Of a stretch of 64,000 nt of DNA, positions 8,479 to 18,155 are shown piece by piece. The stretch spans positions 303,501-367,500 of the forward strand of contig CAJNDT010004546.1 in the NCBI GenBank assembly GCA_905221615.1. Reading direction: 5' to 3'. The DNA comes from Symbiodinium sp. CCMP2592. Taxonomy: Eukaryota; Sar; Dinophyceae; Suessiales; Symbiodiniaceae. A model generated the notes under the pieces. The model was not told where the DNA came from. It was given only the letters and a program-made list of their open reading frames with translations, and did no database searches. Positions within the stretch are counted from its first letter, which is position 1; every line of letters begins with the position of its first letter. The translations under genes and the position numbers were made by a program.

Positions 8479-11127
8479 CTAACTTAAGTGAGCTGTGTGT
8501 GCCTCTAAGGCGTGATGCTGTGTGACCCCTAGGGCAGTGAAGTGTGTGACGAGTATGTTCTGCTTGCGCAGAGCGCTTCGGCTCGCTATGCCCGGATTCG
8601 GGCGTGGGGCTTCCCCGGGCTGGGGACGTCCTGCTGCTCTAGCCTTGGAGAAAGTAATATGCTGGTGTAACGGCCGGACGAACTGAGCCGCGCCGTGGGT
8701 GTGACCAGCAACTTGTTGAAGGATTCCGCTAGGCACCCTGTCGGGCCGTAGCATCGCTTGGAGCAAACGAGCTGCCACGTGTCATTGCGGGGCGGCACCG
8801 TAAAGGTGCTAGCACCCGAGCACTCGACGCACGTCTCCCCTGAAACAGAGGGGCAGGGCAAGGGCCGCTCATCGCCATTGGCATTTGCCAGGTCGAACCC
8901 TTTGACGGCTTTGTAGAAAAGGACCATGAGCTCCGCGTCCAGAAGTTGCAGGGTTAACATATCCTCCCCCCCAGGAGAGGGGGTAGATGCTTCAGCCACT
9001 AGCTGGATGTCTGTCGCAGGTAAAAGAGCCCAAATCCGCCAGCGCGCCCACGTGCGCGTGTGGCGAGTCAAACAGGGCCGCACTTGGCGAAAAGGGAGGA
9101 CCTAGAAACGGCTCCGGCGCCACCACGCAGAACCCAGGGGCACCCATTAACCCATGGCCTGAGACCGCCCACCACGGTGGGACGCCTCTCCATCCCCACA
9201 AAGCTTCCGTGAGGGTAGGCAATGACCGAAGCTGATCAAGCTGGGCGAGCGGTGCCTTGCCACTGCTTCCATAACCATGCACGAAGGCCGGTCCAACACA
9301 TCCCTCCGTTGGAGGAAGGGTTTTGGCCATAAAAAGGCAAGGTCCTGGGAGGCTGCACACGCGACAGGTTTCGGAACTCAGTGCGAACAGTGTGGAATTG
9401 GCACATTGCTCGTGAGGCAAGGCCTCCTCATGGGGCTCCAAGACTTGGCGCAAGGCGTCATCCGGGTTGGGTGTTTTCATATGGCGTCAAAAATTCCGTC
9501 GTCGTTGGGGTACCAGTAAGGTGCCTGCAACACAGCACCTAGGTAAGCCCACGCGGTAACCACATCACCGCTGTGTCGTGCCTGCGTGCCATAGGGGTGT
9601 ACCAGCCAATAGCTCCGCCGTTCGGCGCATAGGGTCGCAGCCGGGGCAAAGTAACGAGATGGACAAGCTTGGACAATAGGAAAGGGACCACCTCCGCAGC
9701 TCAATCCTCTAACTCCTGGGGTGACAAGCCAAACTGACAACACAAATGGTGAGCTTGGGCCGGGTCCACCTCCTCCTCCAACTCACAGGCATCCATGAAG
9801 GCTCAGTATGACGACGGCCGTGCTTCTTAGCAAACACCGAGAAGCCCCCTTGAGCGTCTGTGGAAGGCTCCGTAACAAAGATGACGCCACACACTTTCTG
9901 GATCGGTGGCAACACACACAGCCCTGATCCGGCACCGTCGGGGCGAATCTCCACAAGGAGTCGCAGGTACAAGTGCATCGGTGGGAACCGTCTGCTACCA
10001 CCCGACAGATACTTCGTGCCATTGGATCGCACGCAGGGCTGCTGCCCAGGTGCTCCAACAGCTTTATGCGGAATACGCTCAATTTCCATAGTTTCCAAGC
10101 ATCGACCGTTTCCACGTGGCTGCGCAAGTTGGCGTTCAAATAAGCACCACTATTGTGCAGTTTGACCTTAAGATTGTGGTCACAATTGCTTTCCGTGTCC
10201 CGCTCGGCATCGTTAAGGAGGCCCTGGCCGCCTGTCAACGTCGTCCCGTGAGATCTTCTCCTGGAAGTTGGGCCCCTGGGTGTGTCATTTATTTTGCGAC
10301 GTGCCTGACACGACCTGCCTGTTGCAGGTAAGCATCAGCGTGCCCACACCAACGATCGGGCGTGTCCAATTTTGCAATCTCGGAGCCAATTCTTGTGGAG
10401 TGCATTTCCAGTGCCGGTCGACAGCGTGTCTTGGTCTGGTTCATGAAGATGCGGTATAAGCTCAGGAGAGATGAATGAAGCTGGATGCCAGGGCCAAGTC
10501 CACCCTGTTCAATGAAAGCCTCGGCCGCTGCACGCCACTCGTCTTGTCCCCAAGCGTGCCCGAGACGAAACCGTGGTTGGTTACCGTCAGGCAAAGCACC
10601 CTGATTGGATTCCTGTGCCACTAAGCGGTGGATCAGGACTTGGGCCCGACAGTCCCATGCATCGAAGTGGGCATAGCGCCACAGGCGTTTGGGGAGTAGA
10701 AGTCCAAGGGCCGCGAAACCAAAACACAACAACGGCACTGAGCTCCCATCCCGGGTGATGGCAGCCGTGCGGAGACGACACAATGCGGCGTGCAAAAGTC
10801 CAGCAGACTGAAGGGGAAGAGTCGGGCCCGCTTTCTTGGGGGGAGAGCCTCTAGCCGGTGGAGTGCATCATTGGAAGTACCCCCTGCGCAGCCTGTCGTG
10901 TATAAAGTATAAAGGTGGGCGGGGCACTCGATGTTTTCTTGCAGGTCCTGAAATGCCAGCAGCTCGTGTGCCACTTGCAATCGGTATGCCAGTCCGGACT
11001 CACACGCTGCCCGCGCCGCGGCCACAGTGTCTTTTTGCGGCCGAAATACATCTTGTGATCCTTTTCTTGCAGGCTGTGGAGGTTGCAGCGATGGCGCCGG
11101 GTTTCCCGCCAACCCCGGATATGACAC
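8479..11127 (-). pseudogene. Decayed or intron-split minus-strand coding region, unrecognised
   Basis: Successive overlapping minus-strand frames (10633-11127, 10289-10795, 9783-10238 with 9709-10098, 9477-9743, 8992-9480, 8586-9083) read as protein-like sequence that changes frame every 300-500 bases. Plausible segments include WRYAHFDAWDCRAQVLIHRL, LYRIFMNQTKTRCRPALEM, MHLYLRLLVEIRPDGAG and a Cys pair segment TCVECSGAS ... LVCSKRC. The 9477-9743 and 8992-9480 frames meet at an overlapping ATATGA stop/start. Either small indels have broken one gene of about 850 codons, or short introns separate exons. I do not recognise the family, and the opposite strand also has short ORFs here, so strand assignment is tentative. 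Confidence 0.3.
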
Positions 11128-12041
11128 CGGCGCAATATGTCTTCCGCAAGCGGATTCTTAACTTCCGCTCCCTGGCGGAACGGGTCAACCCGCGGGATGC
11201 CTACCACTGCGATTGGAAACTCAGCCCTCTGCGCTGATTCTGGACGAGCTGGCCCAGATGGCCTCCTTATTGACACATCACGGCAATTCTGGCGGCGCGA
11301 GCCACCAAGCGCAGCTCTGTAGGTGTCCTTGGGTGTGCTGGATCCTCCAAAACGTTCTCCTTGTGGTGTGCGCTGGTCTGCCTTGATGCCGTGTTAGAGC
11401 AAAACGTGTGTTGGACTGCTCAGCAACACTCTGCTCTTATTGCGGTCGTGCGCATCGCTACCAATCTTTTGGATGCGCCTCAATGGCTCCGTCCACTGCT
11501 TGTGGTTCGGCGTGTCTCCGGCGATGCTGAAATGATTGAGCCGGACTTGGATCATGTGCCGTTCACGGAGGCGGCGGAGCGCATGGCGGCAAGCTTGGGC
11601 GAAATTGCTACAACCCAGCCGGATACCAGGGGCCGGGACACACGTCGCGCCTCTCCGTCCATCGCAAGCACGCATCTGCTCACACAAGGCTCTGGCGCCC
11701 TACAGTTGAGGTACTCGTCCTATAACGAGGTGAGAAGGAGTTCCTCAAAAACGCACATGTCATTGTCATTGACGAGGGACAGCAGGAGGGCCTCCCGGCG
11801 TCGGCCGCCATACTGGCGAATGCGGACTGCCAGCACTCTGGCCCGCCTCACGGCAAAGCCGGTCGGCATTCGTGGACTCGCTCTGCTAGCTTCTCCCCCC
11901 TACCCTCCCGGGCGCATGCCTCACGCGCTCCGGGGTCTTGCAGTCCACCTCGCCCGGGGAGCCGCTCCATACTGTCCATTGGTCTGGCCTTGGCCATCGC
12001 TATGATGGCCATCATGGGGCTGAGTCCCCGCCGGGTACCGC
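11128..12041. other. No gene recognised (weak plus-strand ORF)
   Basis: Plus-strand frame 11361-12005 is open for 214 codons (for example LLDAPQWLRPLLVVRRVSGD and FTEAAERMAASLGEIATT) but matches nothing I recognise. Polypyrimidine-cag sequences at about 10935-10945 and 11058-11072 resemble 3' splice sites of a plus-strand transcript. It may be the 5' part of the gag-protease relic that follows. Confidence 0.25.
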
Positions 12042-13132
12042 TTGACTCTCTGCTCTTCTATCTCGGAGTGCCTCTTCGGATCAGGAGACCCTGTGGAGGT
12101 GGGGCTTGTTGAGGATCTTTGTGACCTCCGGGGATGCTGCGTGAACCATCAGGGAGCGAAATACTTCGTTCCCTATTCTGGCATCGTGCGAGTAGGCGAT
12201 ATGCTCTGTCCGCGCCCAGGACGCCTTACTCCAGCCGCCATGGCCGTGGACTTCCTGCACCAGTCCTCCTCTCAAGAGCAAAGGGTGGCAAGCGAAAAGG
12301 ACGTGGCTGTTTCAGGTCATACCGCGGGAAAGGGAGAGCCAACCAGGCAGAACATGATCCAACCGATTCCGGCTATTTCGGTAAAGGAAAACGAAAAGAT
12401 AAAGGAAAAGGTGGAAAAGGCAAATGGAAAGGAAAAGGAAAGGAAGACAAAGGAAGCTCTTTTAAAGGCACAAAAGGAAAGGGCAAAGGTAAGGATACAG
12501 CCAAGTCTGCCTCCTTACAAGGAGATCAAACAGCATCTCCGCATGTATGAAGGTTCCACCACACCGAGCTGGAATTCATGGTACGAGGACAGTTACTACA
12601 CTGACTCCGGTTGGAATTATGCCGCTTACGACGAAAATACGTCTTACACATACTATGCACATGCCTCAAAACGGAAAGCACGGAAAAAGAAGAGAAAGAA
12701 CAACAAAGGATCATCAGGTAGAGGCACAGATCCGAGCGCGCATTTTGATACCGTGTGCAACTCCTCAGAGAGTTATCTGCCTTTGGCGCATGATGAACGT
12801 CAAGACCAGTGGAGACTGCAACAGCAGTGTTTCCGTTTGACAGAGCGGTCATTCTTGACTCAGGCCATGGGATCCCGCTATGCGGTGATCGGCTTATCAA
12901 GGCCGTTAAGCAACATGCTCCAGGCATGATTGATTTCACGTTCTCACCTTCGAACACGAAGTTCTCCTTTGCAGATAGTGAAACAGCTCTTATCAAGAAG
13001 CGTGTAACCTTGTGGTTTAACACAACTCCCAGACGGGATACAACCATAGAGGTGCTCGATCACGGCAAGGTTCCCATTCTATTTTCCATTGAACAGATGA
13101 GGAATCTCAGAATCACTCTTGTCTCAGAATGA
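12042..13132 (+). pseudogene. Gag-protease relic of a plus-strand LTR-type element
   Basis: Three overlapping plus-strand frames together look like a broken Gag and protease. 12134-12550 contains a long Gly-Lys tract (GKGGKGKWKGKGKEDKG), a typical dinoflagellate element Gag tail. 12547-12700 in the 12042 frame is Tyr/Asp-rich (WYEDSYYTDSGWNYAAYDE). 12809-13132 contains a retropepsin-like start, RAVILDSGHGIPLC (the DSG triad), and ends in KVPILFSIEQMRNLRITL, a segment that closes the protease fold in copia-like elements. At least two frameshifts separate these parts, and no integrase or RT follows, so it is a remnant. It is unrelated in strand and sequence to the intact copia element to the right. 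Confidence 0.55.
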
Positions 13133-13710
13133 CCCTTGAGTGAGTCCGTGTGAAGCTTTTGGTCTTTATAAGACCCTTCTTCCGATCAGAACCAACAATC
13201 ACTTCCACAAGGAAGCAAATCCCAAGTCCGGTTCCTCTTTTCAAGCAACAGAAACTGCCTTAGGAGCCAAAAAGCCAAAGGAAGAGAGGCGATCTTACAC
13301 AAAGATCCTTGAAGGTCGTTGTCCCGTCTGCGCACCACGTAGCAAGAAGAACATCCAGGTACCGCTGTGCAGCCACAAAGTCAAGCCTGGAGGCAGCTGC
13401 AGCCATAGCAACGGCTCGTCCGGTCTTCGCGACTTCGACAGGCCACGGAGGCTCCTCTCGGGTTCCTTAATTCGCGGTTCTGCCAGAGCGGACGAGGCTG
13501 ATAGAGTGGCAGGCAGCTTTTGAGGTCGCTGGCAAGTCTTCCACTATGCACCAGGAAAGAGAAACGCAGAGCTGCCCGCATCTTGCTCCAGCGCCAGTAT
13601 GATGCCACTATTCCCAAGTTGAAGTGCACCTCGCACAGTACAACCTTTACAGCTATCAGATGGCACACGATTTTCAGGTTCCTGCACGACTCGGCATTTA
13701 TGTGCGGCCA
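13133..13710. other. No gene recognised
   Basis: Short broken plus-strand frames (13140-13523, 13520-13726). A segment reading AQYNLYSYQMAHDFQVPAR just before 13710 is protein-like, but its frame closes at once. Nothing else could be supported. Confidence 0.3.
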
Positions 13711-13955
13711 CCGTGGTACAAATTGATCTAGAGCATGTTGTCACGCTGGCATCGGTGTCTCGGAAGGCCTACGAGCAAGTCTCTCAGTCCCTCCATCAAG
13801 TGGCATTCCTTCGGACACCAGCCATTCAGGAGGCCCTTATTGAGTTGCAGCCGTGGTCCTTCGCATGCATGGAGCAGTGGGAGTTGCCCTACTTTTCTGT
13901 CGAACGGTGGGAGGAACTACCCTTTCACGCCTGCGGCCACTCCTGTCGGACTTAG
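13695..13955 (+). other. Exon-like segment, copy 1 of a duplicated coding unit
   Basis: This reads VVQIDLEHVVTLASVSRKAY, a linker, then FLRTPAIQEALIELQPWSF. The same pattern is found at 48998-49160 (YYQVDLEALMTLAAVSRHT, then FLRASAIHDAVDGIQPWTL). The two DNA segments align without gaps, and the copia element interrupts the second. The D/V-DLE..TLA.VSR block is faintly F-box-like, but this is only a resemblance. It is probably part of a host or older-element gene; function unknown. Confidence 0.4.
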
Positions 13956-13993
13956 CCCTGAGCCATGACTCTTGACCGGCCATACGAGCGCAG

Positions 13994-14039
13994 ACTCCAA
14001 CTATGGGTACGGCTTGGCTTCCAAGTCGGTGCCACTATT
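13994..14039 (+). other. Left part of exon-like copy 2, interrupted by the copia element
   Basis: In the frame that continues at 48998, this stretch reads TMGTAWLPSRCHYY up to the CTATT target duplication. It joins the QVDLEALMTLAAV sequence on the far side of the copia element. Joining 14039 to 48998 restores one open plus-strand frame, which shows where the element went in. Confidence 0.5.
14035..14039. repeat. Target-site duplication CTATT, left copy
   Basis: The five bases CTATT abut the left LTR end (TGTGAAA). The same five bases follow the right LTR end (TTTCACA) at 48993-48997. A 5-bp duplication is normal for Ty1/copia integrase. Confidence 0.9.
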
Positions 14040-14164
14040 TGTGAAAAACGCAGAGCAAGTCTCTTTTCACTCCACGCTTGAGCCAAACACCGAAGTGTTC
14101 AGCAAGGTCTCTTGCGGAGTCTCGCGCAGCAAATTCCGTCTCAACTTTGCTAAACAAAGGAGGA
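14040..14164 (-). repeat. Copia 3' LTR, outer part
   Basis: 125 bases identical to 48505-48629 of the intact 5' LTR. It begins with TGTGAAA and contains the spliced-leader-like CTTGAGCCAAA at 14077-14087. The YR retroelement interrupts it after AAAGGAGGA. Confidence 0.92.
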
Positions 14165-14378
14165 TTATTTTCCAACGAAACTTCCGTTAGCGCGCGTTTG
14201 GGAAACCCTAACTGCGCTGCAGAGGAACCCTGTGCAAAACACTCTCTCTTTTTCTCCTAGCGGACATGGGGGGTCAGTTCGGGCCCGATCTTCGGGCACA
14301 GACGAAACGATGCCACTGGCATCTTGACGGAAAACTCGACCGCTGGTCGATGGTAAGGCGAACGACTGGTTCACCCCC
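14165..14378. repeat. Split direct repeat B2
   Basis: About 214 bp nearly identical to B1 (14778-14993), differing by a few substitutions and a one-base A-run change. It forms the outermost 3' end of YR element 2. It carries triloop hairpins such as GATGCC-ACT-GGCATC and GCCCGA-TCT-TCGGGC. Confidence 0.9.
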
Positions 14379-14611
14379 CCCTACCAGGGAATAACCCGTA
14401 CCACGGGGAAACAAGGTGAAACATTCTCTGACCTACTGGGTCACTGCAGCTACCAGTTGCTACTCTGTAGTCTGCCTACGGCCTATGTACAAGAGCGCAC
14501 TCTGTGCTGACGCCTCTCTGCGGGAGAGAACATAGGAGCGCTGCTCCTGGCAGCTCTGCTGCCGACGCGGTGTCCCAGACCCCGCATACTATACAGGGTG
14601 TGGTGGGTGGG
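14379..14611. other. Spacer between B2 and A2, non-coding
   Basis: 233 bp unique to this position. It is dense in short hairpins (GGAGC-GCT-GCTCC, GGCAGC-TCT-GCTGCC, GCAC-TCT-GTGC). No ORF of note. It may be an end-specific structural region of the element RNA. Confidence 0.6.
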
Positions 14612-14777
14612 ATAAAAACTTTTTTGATCACAGATCCAACTTCAAGCCGAAAGCTGCACGGCAAAGCTTGTCTAGTGTCACTCACACACAAGTGAAAACA
14701 CTGTTTTCCTTTTTCGACAAACTTTGTCTACACTTTCGGCGGAAAATAAAACCCATTCACGCACGCATGATGGATGC
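14612..14777. repeat. Split direct repeat A2
   Basis: 166 bp matching A1 (25105-25270) with about one difference. It starts ATAAAAACTTTTT and ends GCATGATGGATGC. It directly abuts B1. Confidence 0.92.
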
Positions 14778-14993
14778 TTATTTTCCAACGAAACTTCCGT
14801 TAGCGCGCGTTTGGGAAACCCTAACTGCGCTGCAGAGGAACCCTGTGCAAAACACTCTCTCTTTTTCTCCTAGCGGACATGGGGGGTCAGTTCGGGCCCG
14901 ATCTTCGGGCACTGACGAAACGATGCCACTGGCATCTTGACGGAAAAACTCGACCGCTGGTCGATGGTAAGGCGAACGACTGGTTCACCCCCC
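14778..14993. repeat. Split direct repeat B1
   Basis: 216 bp matching B2. It starts TTATTTTCCAACGAAAC and ends in a C-run. It lies just downstream of the RT-RNase H gene. Confidence 0.92.
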
Positions 14994-15026
14994 TTGAAGG
15001 CACTCGAAGCCTTACTCACCCCCGAT

Positions 15027-17915
15027 TTAGTCCGCGCCGAGTGACAAAGCCAACGGCACTGCGTTGGGCGGTAGGTAGTGGCGCGCTGCGCCTAGCCGCT
15101 GAGTCTCTTCCCACCAGTCTCTGCTGGGGCCATCAGCGATGTTACTGTCTGTCGGGACTCGGAAGAAAGCAGCCCTGCACTGCAGAGACTCTTCAAAGTC
15201 CACCGCTTGCGAGACTATCGCTGCGCCTTCTACCTTCCGTGTGAAGGCCTTGTGCAAGGAAGTACGCGCTGCGTCGTTATCTATCCAGACGAACAGGTCA
15301 CTGCCTGCTATATGCTTGGCCCACAGTTGAAGGCTAAGCAAATAGGGCAACAGTTCGCACTCGTAGACCAACTGCTGCTTCTGTGCCCTGGCAACCCACT
15401 GGGCTGCAACCTGGCTGCTGATCTGCAGCCCCCAGGTGAAGGCGATGCCTTCTCCAATGAGCACTGCTCCGAGACCACACTTGGGCACCAGTCGCGGGGT
15501 CTCCCACTCGCAGGCCCCGTCGATATACAGGTGCACCTTCCTGCGCGCATGGATGGACACTGTCCTGGGCGGTCCGTGCACTACTCGTTGCAGCAGGAAC
15601 GCCATGGCTTGGCACTGCTGCTCGGTGAGGGGGACTTGCTCTGGTCCATCCCCAAGGACGTCGCCGACGCAGATCACTGCCATGCGAGTGTTGCGACCCC
15701 AGGCTTGCTGCTCAGCGAAGATGAGCCTGCCGCGCAGGCTCTGCGCTTCCAAGGGGGACATGCTGCCCCGGGCGAGGGCCTCGCTGAGGACCATCCCCAG
15801 CTCTGCTGCACGGGTCGGCTTGTTGCTCACGGAGATTTGTCCAAGGTGCTGCTTGGACAAGTCGACTCGCACGCCTAGCACGTCGAAGACTTCGCTGAAG
15901 TCGGCATTCTTCTTGGGCTCTGTGGCCACTTGCCAGCCCAGCTTGTTAAAAAGGTTGGACACTGCCAGAGTGACGAGCTTCGAATGCGCGCTGCGCGTAA
16001 GAACGGTGAAGTCGTCGAAGAAGCTCGTCATGACCAAAGCAAGCTTTTCGCGGCCGATGGCTTTCAGCGCCTCGCTGCAGCGGAGGAAGGCGTGCACGGC
16101 GGCCACTGCGCCGAAAGGCATGCTGTGTAGGTGGGCTATTTTAACCTTCCCACTCTGTGGGTCCACCATGACGATGCACGCAAATTTCTTGTGTGCGGCC
16201 TGCATTGCAAGCTGCTTGTAGGCACTCTTAAGGTCCCAGGTCCTGCCTACGATGCGGTGGGCCTGCTCTGCGGGCACACCCTGGCGCAGCCACTCGAGGC
16301 ACACGGCAAGGAGCTCGTCGATGCTGTCGACTTGGACCTTCTCTGTGGTCCCGCAGCAGCTGTTGATAAAGCTGCTCTTAAAATTATCAATGGGGCGCAC
16401 TTTGCCCTTTTGCACAACGCCGAAGCGAGACGATACTATCGTCTCGTGCAGCTTTTCTGGCGAGAAGTCTTCCAAGGATAGCCAGCCCTGCTGGCCTTCC
16501 TCTATTGTGCTTTCCCAGACCCTGTCCGAGACCCCGTCCTGCGAGGGGCGCAGGGCGCTGCGAACGCCGCGCATACCTATGCTATGGGCGTTTTCCAGTA
16601 TTGACTTCTCATCTAGAGAAGGAGGCAGGATCTGCACTGGCCACAACCCACTGGGTTGTATCCAGCCAAGCAGGGGAAAACCTTCCCGCACCTGCTGGGC
16701 CAATGTCCTGTCCGGGAAGTCGATTTCACTCAGAAGCTTTGCTAAAGCCACTGTCTGCTTGGGCTTGGTGACGCTGTTCACCTGAGCGTCAATCGACGAA
16801 CGTACCCCGGTCTCGAGGGCTTGGCACTCTGTGCAAGTTCTCGATATATGCATCGATGCCAATGTGCGGCGCTTGGCCAGCAGGACAGTGTCTTCGTGCA
16901 CTTCGGCAGCGATGGCGCGCTTGAGGGATAGAGGCACTGCCTCAATGTCCCTGGCTGGGTGATCTATGAGATGCGCTCTGCGCACCCAGTGTAGAGGCTG
17001 CAGCGGGATGGCGATGATGGCCTTCTGGGAGGCTTCGATCCACTGGATGAGCCTAGAGCCTTTTGGGAAGCAAGTCCACGACTGTGGTAGCTTCTGGGGG
17101 GTCTTCCAGCCTCGAAAGCACCGCGCTGCGGGGCCTTGGAGAGTGACTTTGTCACTGAAGTCTGGCTCGTAGCGGAACCATCCACTGAGGCTCTGTGAAG
17201 TCTGGCTCGTAGCGGAACCATCCACTGAGGCTCTGCCCCAGGGCAGGTGTTTGTGGCCTCCGTCGCAGTCCCTGCTTAGACCGGAGAACCAATCCAAATT
17301 GGAGAGGATTGCAGTACGCTTGCGGCGCATGCTTCCGAACATGCACGCGTCAAACTCCACTCTGTGAGCTGACTGCAAGACCTCTCTGAGGCAGGGCATC
17401 CTCCAGAGGAGGCTACGAGCTGGATTTTCTATGGACCAGCAAACGCCGCGCTGAGACAGGGAGTGGCAACACTGTGCCATGAAAGCGACTAGGCTGTTCG
17501 CGCTGCGAACTCGTGCTGCGTCTGCTCCTCGGAGGCCTTTAAGGCCTGCTGGGCGCGATTCGCTGCGCAAAGGGCCCGGCGCTCCCGGCCTGGGAATCTC
17601 TCTAGCCCTGCTAAAGGTGCCGCACGGCGGGGCCCAGTGGACCCATCTCAGGTCTTGGTGCGAGAGCACTGCTCTTAGCAAGTTGCGACCCAGCTGCGTG
17701 CAAAGGTCGAGCTGCAGGACCTTGAGGCCTCTGGCCTTGGTCTTGTGATCCACGGCGACGTTCGAGAAGCCTTTCTCGATGGCTGCCTTACTAAGGCGAC
17801 CTAGGCCGCAGAAAACTTCCACAAACAGTGGCGGCCGAGGGGTCGCTTGCGGAGCAGGCTCAGGGAGAGAAACGCCCAGAGCGTTGTCTGCCGGCACGCT
17901 GTGCTGTTCAGACAA
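15027..17915 (-). CDS. Methyltransferase-RT-RNase H polyprotein of YR element 2
   Basis: A 962-residue open frame. Residues about 31-210 form a DNA-methyltransferase-like domain: FVEVFCGLGRLSKAA (cofactor-binding motif), VDHKTKARG, HWAPPCGTFSRAR (a PPC box as in C5-cytosine methyltransferases) and SIENPARSLLW. Residues about 430-700 are the RT, with TWDLKSAYKQLAM, LHSMPFGAVAAVHAF and the catalytic SFFDDFTVL near residue 632 (FDD in place of YxDD). Residues about 790-945 are RNase H: VHLYIDGACEW, VYECELLPYLLSL, VWIDNDAARTSL and ADGPSRDWW. It would make cDNA of the element and perhaps methylate it. DIRS elements often carry a DAM-type methyltransferase, but here the motif looks like the cytosine type. 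A 40-bp tandem duplication lies at residues about 227-253. Confidence 0.88.
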   Translation of the reverse strand: MSEQHSVPADNALGVSLPEPAPQATPRPPLFVEVFCGLGRLSKAAIEKGFSNVAVDHKTKARGLKVLQLDLCTQLGRNLLRAVLSHQDLRWVHWAPPCGTFSRAREIPRPGAPGPLRSESRPAGLKGLRGADAARVRSANSLVAFMAQCCHSLSQRGVCWSIENPARSLLWRMPCLREVLQSAHRVEFDACMFGSMRRKRTAILSNLDWFSGLSRDCDGGHKHLPWGRASVDGSATSQTSQSLSGWFRYEPDFSDKVTLQGPAARCFRGWKTPQKLPQSWTCFPKGSRLIQWIEASQKAIIAIPLQPLHWVRRAHLIDHPARDIEAVPLSLKRAIAAEVHEDTVLLAKRRTLASMHISRTCTECQALETGVRSSIDAQVNSVTKPKQTVALAKLLSEIDFPDRTLAQQVREGFPLLGWIQPSGLWPVQILPPSLDEKSILENAHSIGMRGVRSALRPSQDGVSDRVWESTIEEGQQGWLSLEDFSPEKLHETIVSSRFGVVQKGKVRPIDNFKSSFINSCCGTTEKVQVDSIDELLAVCLEWLRQGVPAEQAHRIVGRTWDLKSAYKQLAMQAAHKKFACIVMVDPQSGKVKIAHLHSMPFGAVAAVHAFLRCSEALKAIGREKLALVMTSFFDDFTVLTRSAHSKLVTLAVSNLFNKLGWQVATEPKKNADFSEVFDVLGVRVDLSKQHLGQISVSNKPTRAAELGMVLSEALARGSMSPLEAQSLRGRLIFAEQQAWGRNTRMAVICVGDVLGDGPEQVPLTEQQCQAMAFLLQRVVHGPPRTVSIHARRKVHLYIDGACEWETPRLVPKCGLGAVLIGEGIAFTWGLQISSQVAAQWVARAQKQQLVYECELLPYLLSLQLWAKHIAGSDLFVWIDNDAARTSLHKAFTRKVEGAAIVSQAVDFEESLQCRAAFFRVPTDSNIADGPSRDWWEETQRLGAARHYLPPNAVPLALSLGAD
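17156..17235. repeat. Exact 40-bp tandem duplication inside the YR element polyprotein
   Basis: 17156-17195 and 17196-17235 are identical. Forty is not a multiple of three, so the two copies are read in different frames (SVDGSATSQTS, then SLSGWFRYEPDF), while the frame is open on both sides. Confidence 0.95.
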
Positions 17916-18155
17916 CAGGAGCGCTGGGGGGTCGGCGTTTGCCGCGAACCCTGCGTCAAACGACGGCGCCGCTATGGCACGTCCTGGCTTACTTGTTGCA
18001 GGCGGGTGCAGCGACGGTGCCGCGGTGGGAGGGTCAGGGCTCTGCCCTGCGCGTGGCGCGGCGGCAGGGAGGCCCAGCGCTGCTGGGCAAGGAGCTGCGG
18101 GCTCAGTGGCCGAGGGCTGTTGCGGCTCTGCCGCGCTCAGGGCAGGGGTGCCTAG

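Noticed and set aside
10320..11237. Plus-strand gene with introns (GCAGGTAAGC near 10325; polypyrimidine-cag sites at about 10945 and 11072)
   Set aside because: The sites look like splice signals, but only one short frame (to 11237) follows and the minus-strand frames are longer. Kept as unresolved rather than annotated.
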